Shown here in pieces: positions 41,198 to 48,677 of a DNA stretch of 48,677 nt. The notes beneath the pieces are model-generated. The model was given only the letters and a program-made list of their open reading frames with translations, ran no database searches and was not told where the DNA came from. The stretch covers positions 1 through 48,677 of the forward strand of contig CAZWHQ010000034.1 in assembly GCA_964633715.1 (NCBI GenBank), read 5' to 3'. A program made the translations under genes and the position numbers. Each line of letters starts with the position of its first letter. The stretch's first letter is position 1. Source of the DNA: JAUWVG01 sp964633715 (lineage in GTDB: Bacteria > Acidobacteriota > Aminicenantia > Aminicenantales > Aminicenantaceae).

Positions 41198-42327
41198 GTC
41201 ATGTCCTCCACGGTGCTGTGCCTCCCGTACTTTCTTGCAGCATAGACAACGGTATCGTAATTGATCGGCGGTGTTTTTGCAGGCGGCCAGCAATTGGGAC
41301 CCAGAATTGTGCGGAGCCCCCCTCCTTCGACAGCTTGAATGACCTCTTTGCATTCCGCTTCGATCTCTTCGGGCTGGCTCTGGTTCAGGGTGGTGGCATA
41401 GGGAAGAGGCCTTCTTCCATCCGAGGTGCTGGGAGTTGCTGCTCCAATATTTCCGTTGATGGCTTTACACCGTGCATTCCCTGCCCGGTTCTGCTCGGTG
41501 ATTTTTTCGACACAGTAGCGGATATCCATAGGCCCGAGAAAGTAACAGTCGGCCTGATTCTGGGCGACAAGATCCAGCCTGTCCATCCAATTACCGCATG
41601 GGTGCATAGTGATCTTTACATCAGTTTCTTTGCGTATGGCTTCAATGAAGCGTTTTTCCATTGGCTGGGTCAGCTTTTCGTAGTGCATGCGGGAGATGCA
41701 GTCTGCGGAAGAAACAGGGTCATTGACCCAGACAAGGTCGGCGCCGGCTTCGATCTCTGCTTTGACCATTTCTAACCATGTCGGCAGGGCCAGTTCCATC
41801 AATTCCATAGCCCATTCCGGGTCTTCGATAAGTATTTCGAACCAACGGGAAAAACCTGTCAGGCAGGCCACGGTTCTGGAAGGACAGCTGCCCCAAGTCA
41901 TGATAGGCACGAGCTGCTTTCCGCCGCCTCTTTTGATCAGTTCTTCCTTCAAGCGCTTGATGACGTAGAGCACCTTGGGCATATGGCCGTCTTTTCTGGG
42001 ATTTAACGTCCAGTTGCATTTCTTCATGTCTTCTTTTGATTTGATCGCCGGTTCGTTAATCATAGGGACGGCATTCTGTGGATACTTCAGCTGAGTCCCG
42101 ATGAATTCTTCAACCGGACCCATCATGTCGTAATCGATGACGCAGTCCCATTGGAATCGTTCCTGTGCGAGGATCTGTGCCTTGACCCAAAGATCTGGAT
42201 CGTCCCACGCTTCTTTGAAAGTGATACCGAGGTATTCTAGGGGAGCCCATCTGGGGTAGATGTGCACCGGAACCCGGTCCGGTTTGTCTCCATTGAGAGA
42301 GGCGAGCATCCTCTCCATAGGTGTCAT
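41194..42327 (-). CDS. Uroporphyrinogen decarboxylase-family corrinoid methyltransferase (MtaA/MtbA-like)
   Basis: This 377-residue TIM barrel begins MTPMERMLASLNGDKPDRVP, the usual start of URO-D-type methyltransferases. H242 and C244 (MHPCGNW) and C346 (GPNCWPP) fit the zinc site that activates a thiol acceptor. It lies directly before the corrinoid gene, so it should demethylate or methylate that protein. True heme-pathway HemE is unlikely. No in-frame TAG or TGA is read through. The nearest strong Shine-Dalgarno (GAGAGGAG, about 42364-42371) is some 35 bases upstream of the ATG. Confidence 0.88.
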   Translation of the reverse strand: MTPMERMLASLNGDKPDRVPVHIYPRWAPLEYLGITFKEAWDDPDLWVKAQILAQERFQWDCVIDYDMMGPVEEFIGTQLKYPQNAVPMINEPAIKSKEDMKKCNWTLNPRKDGHMPKVLYVIKRLKEELIKRGGGKQLVPIMTWGSCPSRTVACLTGFSRWFEILIEDPEWAMELMELALPTWLEMVKAEIEAGADLVWVNDPVSSADCISRMHYEKLTQPMEKRFIEAIRKETDVKITMHPCGNWMDRLDLVAQNQADCYFLGPMDIRYCVEKITEQNRAGNARCKAINGNIGAATPSTSDGRRPLPYATTLNQSQPEEIEAECKEVIQAVEGGGLRTILGPNCWPPAKTPPINYDTVVYAARKYGRHSTVEDMT

Positions 42328-42388
42328 TTCTGATGTTTTAAAGGTGTTGAGGCTGATTTTATTCTCCTCTCAAAATTATCTTTTTTTG

Positions 42389-42417
42389 ATAATACTCTAA
42401 ACTTGTGAGTCATACAA
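42389..42417 (-). promoter_or_regulatory. Candidate promoter of the corrinoid-Nqr operon
   Basis: The minus strand has TTGTAT (42412-42417), a 17-base spacer and TATTAT (42389-42394). No B12-box-like sequence was seen in the leader. Confidence 0.45.
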
Positions 42418-42525
42418 GGGATGTTGTTGATAGGTAAGTATCCCTAATCCTGTGATTATCTAGAGTTCTGGAAACTGGGAAAACATGTAGAGAAACCCGC
42501 ACAGGGAGAACTCGCTTTTAGAATC

Positions 42526-42548
42526 ACAGGAATAGAGATACTTCCTGT
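42526..42548 (-). terminator. Hairpin after the ABC permease gene
   Basis: ACAGGAA (42526-42532) pairs with TTCCTGT (42542-42548) across nine bases, 25 bases after the stop. There is no T-tract, so the role is uncertain. The rest of 42328-42573 holds only the operon promoter. Confidence 0.4.
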
Positions 42549-42573
42549 TGATATTAAAGGAAGGGGTATTCTC

Positions 42574-44970
42574 CTATTCGTACTTCAGGGTATCCACAGG
42601 ATTGGCTAAAGCGGCTTTCACCGCCTGAAAACTGACTGTCAACAGAGCAATGGCCAGAACTAAAACTCCGGCGGCCAGGAAAATCAAAGGACTGATAGGT
42701 ATTCTGTAGGCATAGCTCCTGAGCCATAAAGAAGCGGCATAATAGGCTAAAGGCCAGGCAATCAGATTGGCAAAAAGCACATTTTTGGTAAAGTCCTGAG
42801 ACAGGAGAAAAACGATCCTCGATGTATCCGCTCCAAGTACCTTTCGGATTCCGATTTCCTTGTGCCTCCGCTCTGTCATGAATGAGGTGAGGCCAAAAAG
42901 ACCGAGGCAAGCAACAAAAATTCCAAGCCCGGAAAAAAGGGTGAGGAGCTGTCCGACTTTTTCCTCGGAAATGTACAGCCGCTCATAGCTGTTTTCGAGA
43001 AATTCATAGTCAAAAAGAGTTTCTGGAAAGACTTCGTTCCACATGCTCTCCATTGCCGCCAGGGTGTTCAAAGAGTCTTCCGGCTGGATTTTGACCGTGA
43101 TATTGTAGAAATAACTGGGATTGATATAGAGCATGAGGGGTTCTATTTTCTGCTTGAGGGAGTAGACATGAAAATCTTTCACCACACCGACCACCGTTTT
43201 TTCTTTGGGCCCCCCCTGTCCGGGCACAAGAAATTTTGTCCCTACAGGATTCTTCAAATTCATTGTTTTGACAGCTTGCTGATTGAGCAGCATTCCCGAA
43301 TCCAAGTCGGTGAGAAATTCTCTCGAGAAATTTCTGCCCTCCACAATCTCCATGCCCATAACCGGAACATAATCAAAATCCACTGAGATCGCTTGGATAG
43401 ACAGGCTTTCAGATTCAGAACCTGACCTGTTTTCGATGTATTTGGTTTCTTTGCTGAAGCGCCCCGGGACGGTGTAGGCTCCAGCTGCGCCGAGGACTTG
43501 AGGAATTTGTTTGAACTGATTGATGAGAACGGAGTATTTTCCACTGAATTCTGGAGCCCGAGGCCTGAAACCGACAAGAACAACATTGTCTTTTTCGAAG
43601 CCGAGATCCCCGTTTTTCATGAAGTTCAGCTGCCTGAAGATTACGGTTGTTCCAATAAGAAGAAAAATGGCCATTGCGAATTGTGTGACGACCAGAATTC
43701 TTCTGAATCCTGAACGCCGAAGGACCGGCGAGAACCGATCGGTGAGGGCATGGATGGGCCTGTATTTCGAAAGATAAAAAGCCGGATAGCTTCCCGCAAT
43801 AAAGCCCACGATAAAAACCACCAGGGGGACCAGCAAAAAGAGATACAGAAAATTCTGCTGCCCGGTTGTCAGGCTGTTTTCAAGAAATGTGCTGAGGGTT
43901 GGGTAGAGCACTTCAAACAGGATAAGAGCCAGGCCCACAGCCAGAAGAGTTAGAATCATGGATTCTCCCAAGAACTGTCTGATGAGCTGCGGCCGTCCTG
44001 CACCCAAAACTTTGCGCATTCCGACTTCTTTTTTTCTTTTCAGAGACCGTGCTGTGGACAGGTTCATGAAATTGAAGCAGGCAATCAAAAGAATCAGAAC
44101 CGCAACAGAGGAAAACACGTACACGTAAGTCATATTGCCGCGCGGTCCCAGTTCGACGATGGCCTTGGACTTCATGTGAATGTCTGTCAGTTTTAACAGG
44201 TCAAATGTGATCATGTTCGCAAAATTTTCGCTTGTGTTTTTCTCGAGCAGCCCGTGGATTTTAGGCGTAAAACTTTTGACATTTGTGGTGTCTTTGATTT
44301 GAAGATACGTGTAGGTATCTCCAAAAACATTCCAAGGCGTCTCAGGAATCCGGCCTAATGGTTCAAGGCTTGAAAAAGACATCAAATAATCGCACTTGAG
44401 ATGGGTGTTGGAAGGGATGTTTTTTAAAATTCCAGTCACTTGTACGGGAAAATCGGAGTTATACTGGAGGGTTTTCCCGAGCGGGGATTCATCTCCAAAG
44501 AGTTTTTTGGCGAATTCTTCAGTCATGACCAGGGAATATGGCTCATTTAGCGCTGTCTCAGGATTTCCTTCCAGCATTTTAAAGGAAAAAACGTCAAATA
44601 CCGTGGAATCGGCAAAAAAGACATTTTGTTCGAGGAAGACCCTGCTGTTGTACTCAAATTTTGTGTGTTCATCCTGCACAAAGCGGACGGTGTTGTCCAC
44701 TTCCGGGAAGTTTTCTACCAGCGCCGGTCCCAGAGCCGGCATGGCCCCAGCGAACCGCATTTTGCTTCCCTCCTCTCCGAATTCGACACCCACGCGGTAT
44801 ATGTTTTTTCTGTTTTTATGGAAGTTTTCAAAGCTCAATTCCGACGTGATGTACATTAAAATCATCAGTGTTCCCGCCATCCCGATGGCCAGGCCAATGA
44901 TATTGATGAGAGAAAAGGCTTTTGTCCTAAAGATATTTCTTAAAGCCGTCTTTACGTAGTTTTTAAACAT
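42574..44970 (-). CDS. MacB/FtsX-type ABC transporter permease, two-module
   Basis: The 798-residue product has TM1 (about 20-42), a periplasmic MacB-like domain, three TM helices with FtsX motif (about 285-430), then a second TM (around 430), a second periplasmic domain and a final three-helix FtsX module ending PVDTLKYE. GMRKVLGAGRPQLIRQFLGES and GIRKVLGADTSRIVFLLSQD are the paired coupling segments. No ATPase gene adjoins it. AGGAGGAGGT directly precedes the ATG. The substrate is unknown. Confidence 0.9.
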   Translation of the reverse strand: MFKNYVKTALRNIFRTKAFSLINIIGLAIGMAGTLMILMYITSELSFENFHKNRKNIYRVGVEFGEEGSKMRFAGAMPALGPALVENFPEVDNTVRFVQDEHTKFEYNSRVFLEQNVFFADSTVFDVFSFKMLEGNPETALNEPYSLVMTEEFAKKLFGDESPLGKTLQYNSDFPVQVTGILKNIPSNTHLKCDYLMSFSSLEPLGRIPETPWNVFGDTYTYLQIKDTTNVKSFTPKIHGLLEKNTSENFANMITFDLLKLTDIHMKSKAIVELGPRGNMTYVYVFSSVAVLILLIACFNFMNLSTARSLKRKKEVGMRKVLGAGRPQLIRQFLGESMILTLLAVGLALILFEVLYPTLSTFLENSLTTGQQNFLYLFLLVPLVVFIVGFIAGSYPAFYLSKYRPIHALTDRFSPVLRRSGFRRILVVTQFAMAIFLLIGTTVIFRQLNFMKNGDLGFEKDNVVLVGFRPRAPEFSGKYSVLINQFKQIPQVLGAAGAYTVPGRFSKETKYIENRSGSESESLSIQAISVDFDYVPVMGMEIVEGRNFSREFLTDLDSGMLLNQQAVKTMNLKNPVGTKFLVPGQGGPKEKTVVGVVKDFHVYSLKQKIEPLMLYINPSYFYNITVKIQPEDSLNTLAAMESMWNEVFPETLFDYEFLENSYERLYISEEKVGQLLTLFSGLGIFVACLGLFGLTSFMTERRHKEIGIRKVLGADTSRIVFLLSQDFTKNVLFANLIAWPLAYYAASLWLRSYAYRIPISPLIFLAAGVLVLAIALLTVSFQAVKAALANPVDTLKYE

Positions 44971-45133
44971 ACCTCCTCCTGAAAGAAATGACAGTGCAAT
45001 TCCTGTGCCAATTTCTAATCCTCCCTGAATTATATGAGCTCGCTGTTGTTGGCCATAAATGTGTGTTCGCTAAAGATACAGAGAGTGTCCGAAAATGAAC
45101 AAATGAGGGGTGGTTGTCAGCCGGTGAGCCATT

Positions 45134-45192
45134 CAAAAAGTGGGGACAAAAAAGTGGGGACAGTCCCCACTTTTTGACAGTCCCCACTTTTT
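45134..45192. repeat. Palindromic GTGGGGAC element, copy 2
   Basis: Two left half-sites AAAAAGTGGGGAC and two right half-sites GTCCCCACTTTTT form nested inverted repeats. The layout is the same as at 18436-18494, but here the left outer half is intact. It lies between the permease and the aminotransferase. The rest of 44971-45210 shows nothing else I can name. Confidence 0.88.
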
Positions 45193-45210
45193 GAGATGCA
45201 GGTCTTTTTG

Positions 45211-46509
45211 TCAGTCGGTTAACCAGCTGCAGATGCGGTCGATGCCCTCTATCACTTTCCCGCAGTATTTATTAAGGAAGTCCTCATCGAGCGACGAGTT
45301 TTCTGGAAGGTTTCCAAGCGCTTCCAAGACCGTTTTTCCGTCAAAATCGACATAGGCGAGCCGTGCCAGCAGCTCATTGTCTCCCCGGCCGAAATCACCG
45401 CCTGGAAGAATGGCCACACCGGTGTCCTCGAGAAGCTTTTGGCACAGTTTACGACTGCCATGGATATTTTTTGAGGATAATTTTTTTTGGAAGGGAGAAA
45501 AGTCGGGAAAGAGATAAAATCCGCCATGTGGGGCACGGACCTTTACTCCGCATTTGTCCAATTTGCCGGTAATAAGACTGCCAAGAGCTTTGAGAATCCG
45601 CCGGGATTTTTTCAGATAATCTTCGATCTCCGGTCCTTCCTGGAAGGCACGGACAGCCGCGTACTGGATAGGGGCACTGGTGGATGTAAACGTTTCTGTT
45701 CCCACGGCAGCCATGGCGTTTTGCAGCCATCTCAGGGATGGAGGAAAGACAAACACACCGAGCCGCCACCCTCCGGCGCCGCACCACTTGCTCAAACCTC
45801 CGCTGAAGATGGTGCCTTCAGGGTAAAAGGGAAGGATGGATTTATGGGCTCCGTCATGGTGAATCTTGCCGTAGATCTCATCGGAAAGCAGAATGACTCT
45901 GTTTCTCTCCGCCACTTCGGCTAATTCTTTGAGCCTGTCCTCATTCATGGTCGTTCCCGTGGGATTGAGAGGATAGTTGAGGATGAGCAGCCGTGCTTGG
46001 TCTTTGTCGAAATAGCAGAGTTCTTCGAGTTTCTCCGGGGTGAGATGCCAGTCTTCTTCAAACTCTGTCGCCAGGAATAGGATATTCCGGCCGATAATTC
46101 TTGCCTGGGGAGCATATGACACCCAGCTTGGAGCGGGGATGACTAAATCCCCGAAATAAGCCAGCTGAAGAACAAACATCAGCTCTTTGGATCCTGGGCC
46201 GATAAGGACATCGTCTGGATCGGCTTCGATCCCAAAATCCCGCCTGTGATGTTCGGCCACAGCTTCCTGAAGCTTTCTCAATCCTTTAACGGGAAGGTAA
46301 TCCTTCTGAAAAGCATTTTGCCGGAGGGCTTCCACCACCTGTCCGGGCACAGGGAAAGGGGACTGCCCCAATCCGAATTTAAAAATGTCCCGGCCTTTCC
46401 GTTTGAGCTCATTGGACAGGTCATTAATCGCTACAGTCGCCGACGGTTTGATCCTCTGAACATTTGGATTGAGATGAACTTTTGGATTATGGCCTTCGGT
46501 TTTAGTCAT
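45211..46509 (-). CDS. Class I/II PLP-dependent aminotransferase
   Basis: The start at 46509 follows GAGGAG; 432 residues. Fold-type I: the PLP lysine is in SGGLSKWCGAGGWRLG, NYPLNPTG holds the cofactor-binding Asn, SDEIYGKIHHDG the Asp and Tyr. It resembles aspartate/alanine-type aminotransferases, but the substrate is not decided by sequence. It is divergent from the next gene. Confidence 0.92.
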   Translation of the reverse strand: MTKTEGHNPKVHLNPNVQRIKPSATVAINDLSNELKRKGRDIFKFGLGQSPFPVPGQVVEALRQNAFQKDYLPVKGLRKLQEAVAEHHRRDFGIEADPDDVLIGPGSKELMFVLQLAYFGDLVIPAPSWVSYAPQARIIGRNILFLATEFEEDWHLTPEKLEELCYFDKDQARLLILNYPLNPTGTTMNEDRLKELAEVAERNRVILLSDEIYGKIHHDGAHKSILPFYPEGTIFSGGLSKWCGAGGWRLGVFVFPPSLRWLQNAMAAVGTETFTSTSAPIQYAAVRAFQEGPEIEDYLKKSRRILKALGSLITGKLDKCGVKVRAPHGGFYLFPDFSPFQKKLSSKNIHGSRKLCQKLLEDTGVAILPGGDFGRGDNELLARLAYVDFDGKTVLEALGNLPENSSLDEDFLNKYCGKVIEGIDRICSWLTD

Positions 46510-46589
46510 GAGATCTCCTCTCTGAAAACTATTCACATGATTGAGATGCCTTCTTTTGATAATAGTCAAATAACGAGATTCCCGCAAGT

Positions 46590-46619
46590 TTGACCGATTG
46601 TTTTCATGTGTGGTATCTT
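46590..46619 (+). promoter_or_regulatory. Candidate promoter of the CDGSH-GltS fusion gene
   Basis: TTGACC (46590-46595), an 18-base spacer and TATCTT (46614-46619), the latter preceded by TGG as an extended -10. Confidence 0.45.
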
Positions 46620-46649
46620 CAATCAGTTGTTAAGGATGGAGGGAGAATA

Positions 46650-48548
46650 ATGTCCAAGTCTGACATACCAAAAATAGAAGCTACAGAAAATGGCCCCTAT
46701 ATCGTTAGTGAAATAACATCGCTCAAAACGTCCAGGGGTGAGTCTGCCAAAACAGCCAAGACTATGGTTTTGTGCCGGTGCGGGAAGAGCGGCAGTAAGC
46801 CCCACTGTGATGGAACCCATACAAAGATCGATTTCAAATCCGACAAGATCGAGGGCCGCCAGCCCGATAGAACGGATATTTATGTGGGAAAGGGTGTCAC
46901 TATCCATGACAACCGCGGTGTGTGTTCACATGCGGGATTCTGTACCGACAATCTCCCCTCTGTGTTCCGCATGGGTATAGAGCCCTGGATCGATCCAGAT
47001 GGTGCGCCAGTTGAAGAAGTTATCCGGGTGATCAGGATGTGCCCCTCAGGTGCTCTCAGTTATACGGTAGATGGAGTCAAACATGACAGCCTGGACAGAG
47101 ATCCTTCTGTAAATGTCAGCAAAGATGGCCCGTACCGTCCGGTAGGCGGAATCGAATTCGGAGATTATGGCGGTTCGATCCCGGAGTCAAAAGAGCATTT
47201 TTGTCTCTGCCGATGCGGTGGATCCAAAAACAAGCCCTTTTGTGACGGAACACACTGGTACATCGGTTTTGAAGACGATGAAGTCTCCGTGCCTCTCGAA
47301 AAAACAGGAGAAGAAACCCTGGAGGATTACCTCGGGAATTTGAAAAGAACACAGGACGATTTTGAAGAGGTCATGGAGGATATCCACCGTATCTCCGTCA
47401 CCGGGAAATCAATCATCGAGCCTATGCGGACAAGAAAAAAAGTCTTGTCCTGGGATGAGATCTTGATCAAAGGGGCTCAGCTTGCCTCGACACCGCTAAA
47501 TGATATTGATCCTGTCAATACCCAGACAATTATTGGCCCCAAAGCCAAGGTCCCCCTTGTTTTAGAAACTCCCATTTACATCACACACATGTCTTTTGGT
47601 GCCTTATCCCGCGAGATTAAAATCGCTCTTGCGCAGGGGAGTGCGGCCGTTAAAACCGCTATGTGCTCGGGAGAAGGAGGATTGGTCGAGGAGTCCCTTC
47701 AGAATGCGTACAAATACATATTTGAGTATGTTCCCAATAAATACAGCGCCACAGATGAGAATTTAAAACGCGTCGATGCCATCGAGATGAAAATCGGCCA
47801 GTCGGCCAAACCCGGGATGGGAGGCCATCTTCCCGGTAAAAAAGTGACACACGAGATTGCCAAAATTCGGGGATTCCCCGAGGGGACAGATATTATCAGC
47901 CCTTCACACTTTCCCGATATCAAAAACAGAGACGATTTAAAAGACACGGTGTCTATGCTGAGGGAGAAATCGGGAGGCAAACCTATAGGGATTAAAATTG
48001 CCGCAGGACACATCGAGGATGATCTGGAAGTGGCGCTCTATGCCAATCCGGATTTTATAACCGTGGACGGCAGGCCGGGCGCTACCGCAGCTTCACCCAA
48101 AATTGTCAAAGCTTCCACTTCTGTCCCCACTCTGTTTGCCCTTCACCGTGCCAGGAAATATCTGGATAAGGTGGGAGCCAAGGATGTCTCTCTGGTCATT
48201 ACGGGCGGGCTGCGTTTGTCCTCAGATTATGTCAAAGCGCTGGCCATGGGTGCCGATGCCGTGGCCATCGGTACGGCCGCACTCATAGCGGTGGCCTGTC
48301 AGCAGTACCGGATATGCCATACCGGGGCTTGTCCTGTAGGTGTTACAACTCAGAAAACCGAACTGCGGTCGAGGCTCACTCTTGGGCATTCGGCTAAAAA
48401 ACTCGAAAACTTTTTGCGCGTGTCCACCGAAGAGATGAAAACTTTTGCGCGCCTCACCGGCCACAAAGATGTTCACGAGCTCAACACAAAGGATCTGATG
48501 ACGACCAATTCTGAAATCTCGATGTTTACGGATATCGAACACGTCTAA
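46650..48548 (+). CDS. CDGSH / ferredoxin-like / glutamate synthase-domain fusion protein
   Basis: The start at 46650 follows GGAGGGAG; 632 residues. In order: CDGSH [2Fe-2S] domain (C42, C44, C53, H57); a divergent mono-cluster ferredoxin (C92, C98, C131, with VCSHAGFC and MCPSGAL); a second CDGSH (C187, C189, C198, H202); a linker; then the FMN-binding glutamate synthase central domain (about 260-620) with PIYITHMSFGALS, AKPGMGGHLPGKKV and the [3Fe-4S] motif CQQYRICHTGACPVGVTTQ. There is no glutamine amidotransferase domain, so it may use free ammonia, or a substrate other than glutamate. The CDGSH and ferredoxin parts probably feed electrons to the FMN. Confidence 0.9.
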   Translation: MSKSDIPKIEATENGPYIVSEITSLKTSRGESAKTAKTMVLCRCGKSGSKPHCDGTHTKIDFKSDKIEGRQPDRTDIYVGKGVTIHDNRGVCSHAGFCTDNLPSVFRMGIEPWIDPDGAPVEEVIRVIRMCPSGALSYTVDGVKHDSLDRDPSVNVSKDGPYRPVGGIEFGDYGGSIPESKEHFCLCRCGGSKNKPFCDGTHWYIGFEDDEVSVPLEKTGEETLEDYLGNLKRTQDDFEEVMEDIHRISVTGKSIIEPMRTRKKVLSWDEILIKGAQLASTPLNDIDPVNTQTIIGPKAKVPLVLETPIYITHMSFGALSREIKIALAQGSAAVKTAMCSGEGGLVEESLQNAYKYIFEYVPNKYSATDENLKRVDAIEMKIGQSAKPGMGGHLPGKKVTHEIAKIRGFPEGTDIISPSHFPDIKNRDDLKDTVSMLREKSGGKPIGIKIAAGHIEDDLEVALYANPDFITVDGRPGATAASPKIVKASTSVPTLFALHRARKYLDKVGAKDVSLVITGGLRLSSDYVKALAMGADAVAIGTAALIAVACQQYRICHTGACPVGVTTQKTELRSRLTLGHSAKKLENFLRVSTEEMKTFARLTGHKDVHELNTKDLMTTNSEISMFTDIEHV

Positions 48549-48677
48549 TTTTTTCTAATCAAAATTGACAGCTACGGTGAATACAGCCTCCCAGATGTGG
48601 CGAAATTGGCTCGCCTCCTTGAGGGAAAAAATGTCGATTATAATAGAAAAAAAATAGGAGAACAAAGATATTTGTAT
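48549..48677 (+). other. Open, protein-like reading frame running off the window, no clear start
   Basis: All 43 codons in frame after the fusion-gene stop are open and read plausibly (SYGEYSLPDVAKLARLLEGK and on). No ATG occurs; GTG and TTG codons lack a ribosome site. A TATAAT (48639-48644) and an AGGAG (48656-48660) near the edge may instead serve a gene starting beyond the window. Confidence 0.3.

Noticed and set aside
41194..42327. Pyrrolysine- or selenocysteine-containing methyltransferase
   Set aside because: The frame is continuous and the protein is of URO-D type, not the MttB/MtmB types that use a read-through codon.
42328..42573. A cobalamin riboswitch before the corrinoid operon
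   Set aside because: No B12 box or recognisable core stems were found; the interval holds only a promoter and a small hairpin.

Overview
The window looks like a chromosomal segment of an anaerobic or microaerophilic Gram-negative (diderm) bacterium of moderate GC. Several gene types would fit Acidobacteriota or Candidatus Aminicenantes: a two-module FtsX/MacB-like permease, an ECF sigma operon with HEAT-repeat proteins, a barrel protein of the DCDxCD..IRTEI type, and HypCDEF without HypAB. No marker gene settles the taxonomy, so the assignment is inference. A 100-N run at 20260-20359 shows that the window is a scaffold with one join of unknown true length.

Layout. (1) 77-10048, all minus strand: an electron-transfer island. 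It holds a sensor kinase with a c-type heme motif in its extracytoplasmic domain, a sigma-54-dependent response regulator overlapping it by ATGA, and a stand-alone receiver. Downstream lie a periplasmic decaheme (MtrA/DmsE type), an outer-membrane barrel, a second exported decaheme with internal duplication, and an octaheme HAO-like cytochrome. That makes 29 CxxCH motifs in total. Sites with -24/-12 spacing precede both the receiver gene and the cytochrome operon. (2) 10171-11264: two tandem Rrf2 regulators with IscR-like cysteines. (3) 11393-13735: YggS, divergent from DUF2284 and dGTPase genes. (4) 13766-17848, minus: sigma, anti-sigma and two exported HEAT proteins in one operon. (5) 18019-21820: YjbQ, a YprB-like exonuclease, a PhzF fragment, the scaffold gap, an alcohol dehydrogenase fragment, a toxin-antitoxin pair and tRNA-Arg(ACG). 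(6) 21990-27049: exported proteins of mostly unknown function. (7) 27244-29278: a GntR/ABC ATPase/permease operon of YtrA type. (8) 29445-30627: a frameshifted barrel gene. (9) 30722-35245: hypF-hypC-hypD-hypE. (10) 35299-36484: khpA and terB between two unusual inverted-repeat structures. (11) 36626-42327, minus: an operon reading methyltransferase, corrinoid protein, nqrB, nqrC, nqrD, nqrE, nqrF, without nqrA, rnfB or rnfC. (12) 42574-48548: an ABC permease, an aminotransferase, and a divergent CDGSH-ferredoxin-glutamate-synthase fusion.

How the genes fit together. The first island reads as a self-contained, redox-sensing, trans-outer-membrane electron conduit. The Nqr-like operon joins a membrane ion-pumping flavin/Fe-S module to corrinoid methyl-transfer proteins, and with the Hyp genes and Fe-S regulators it fits an anaerobic respiratory or acetogen-like lifestyle. 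The two most unusual systems are the nqrA-less Nqr/corrinoid operon and the heme-sensing, sigma-54-controlled cytochrome conduit. All assignments are by eye, from motifs and remembered family features; no search was run.
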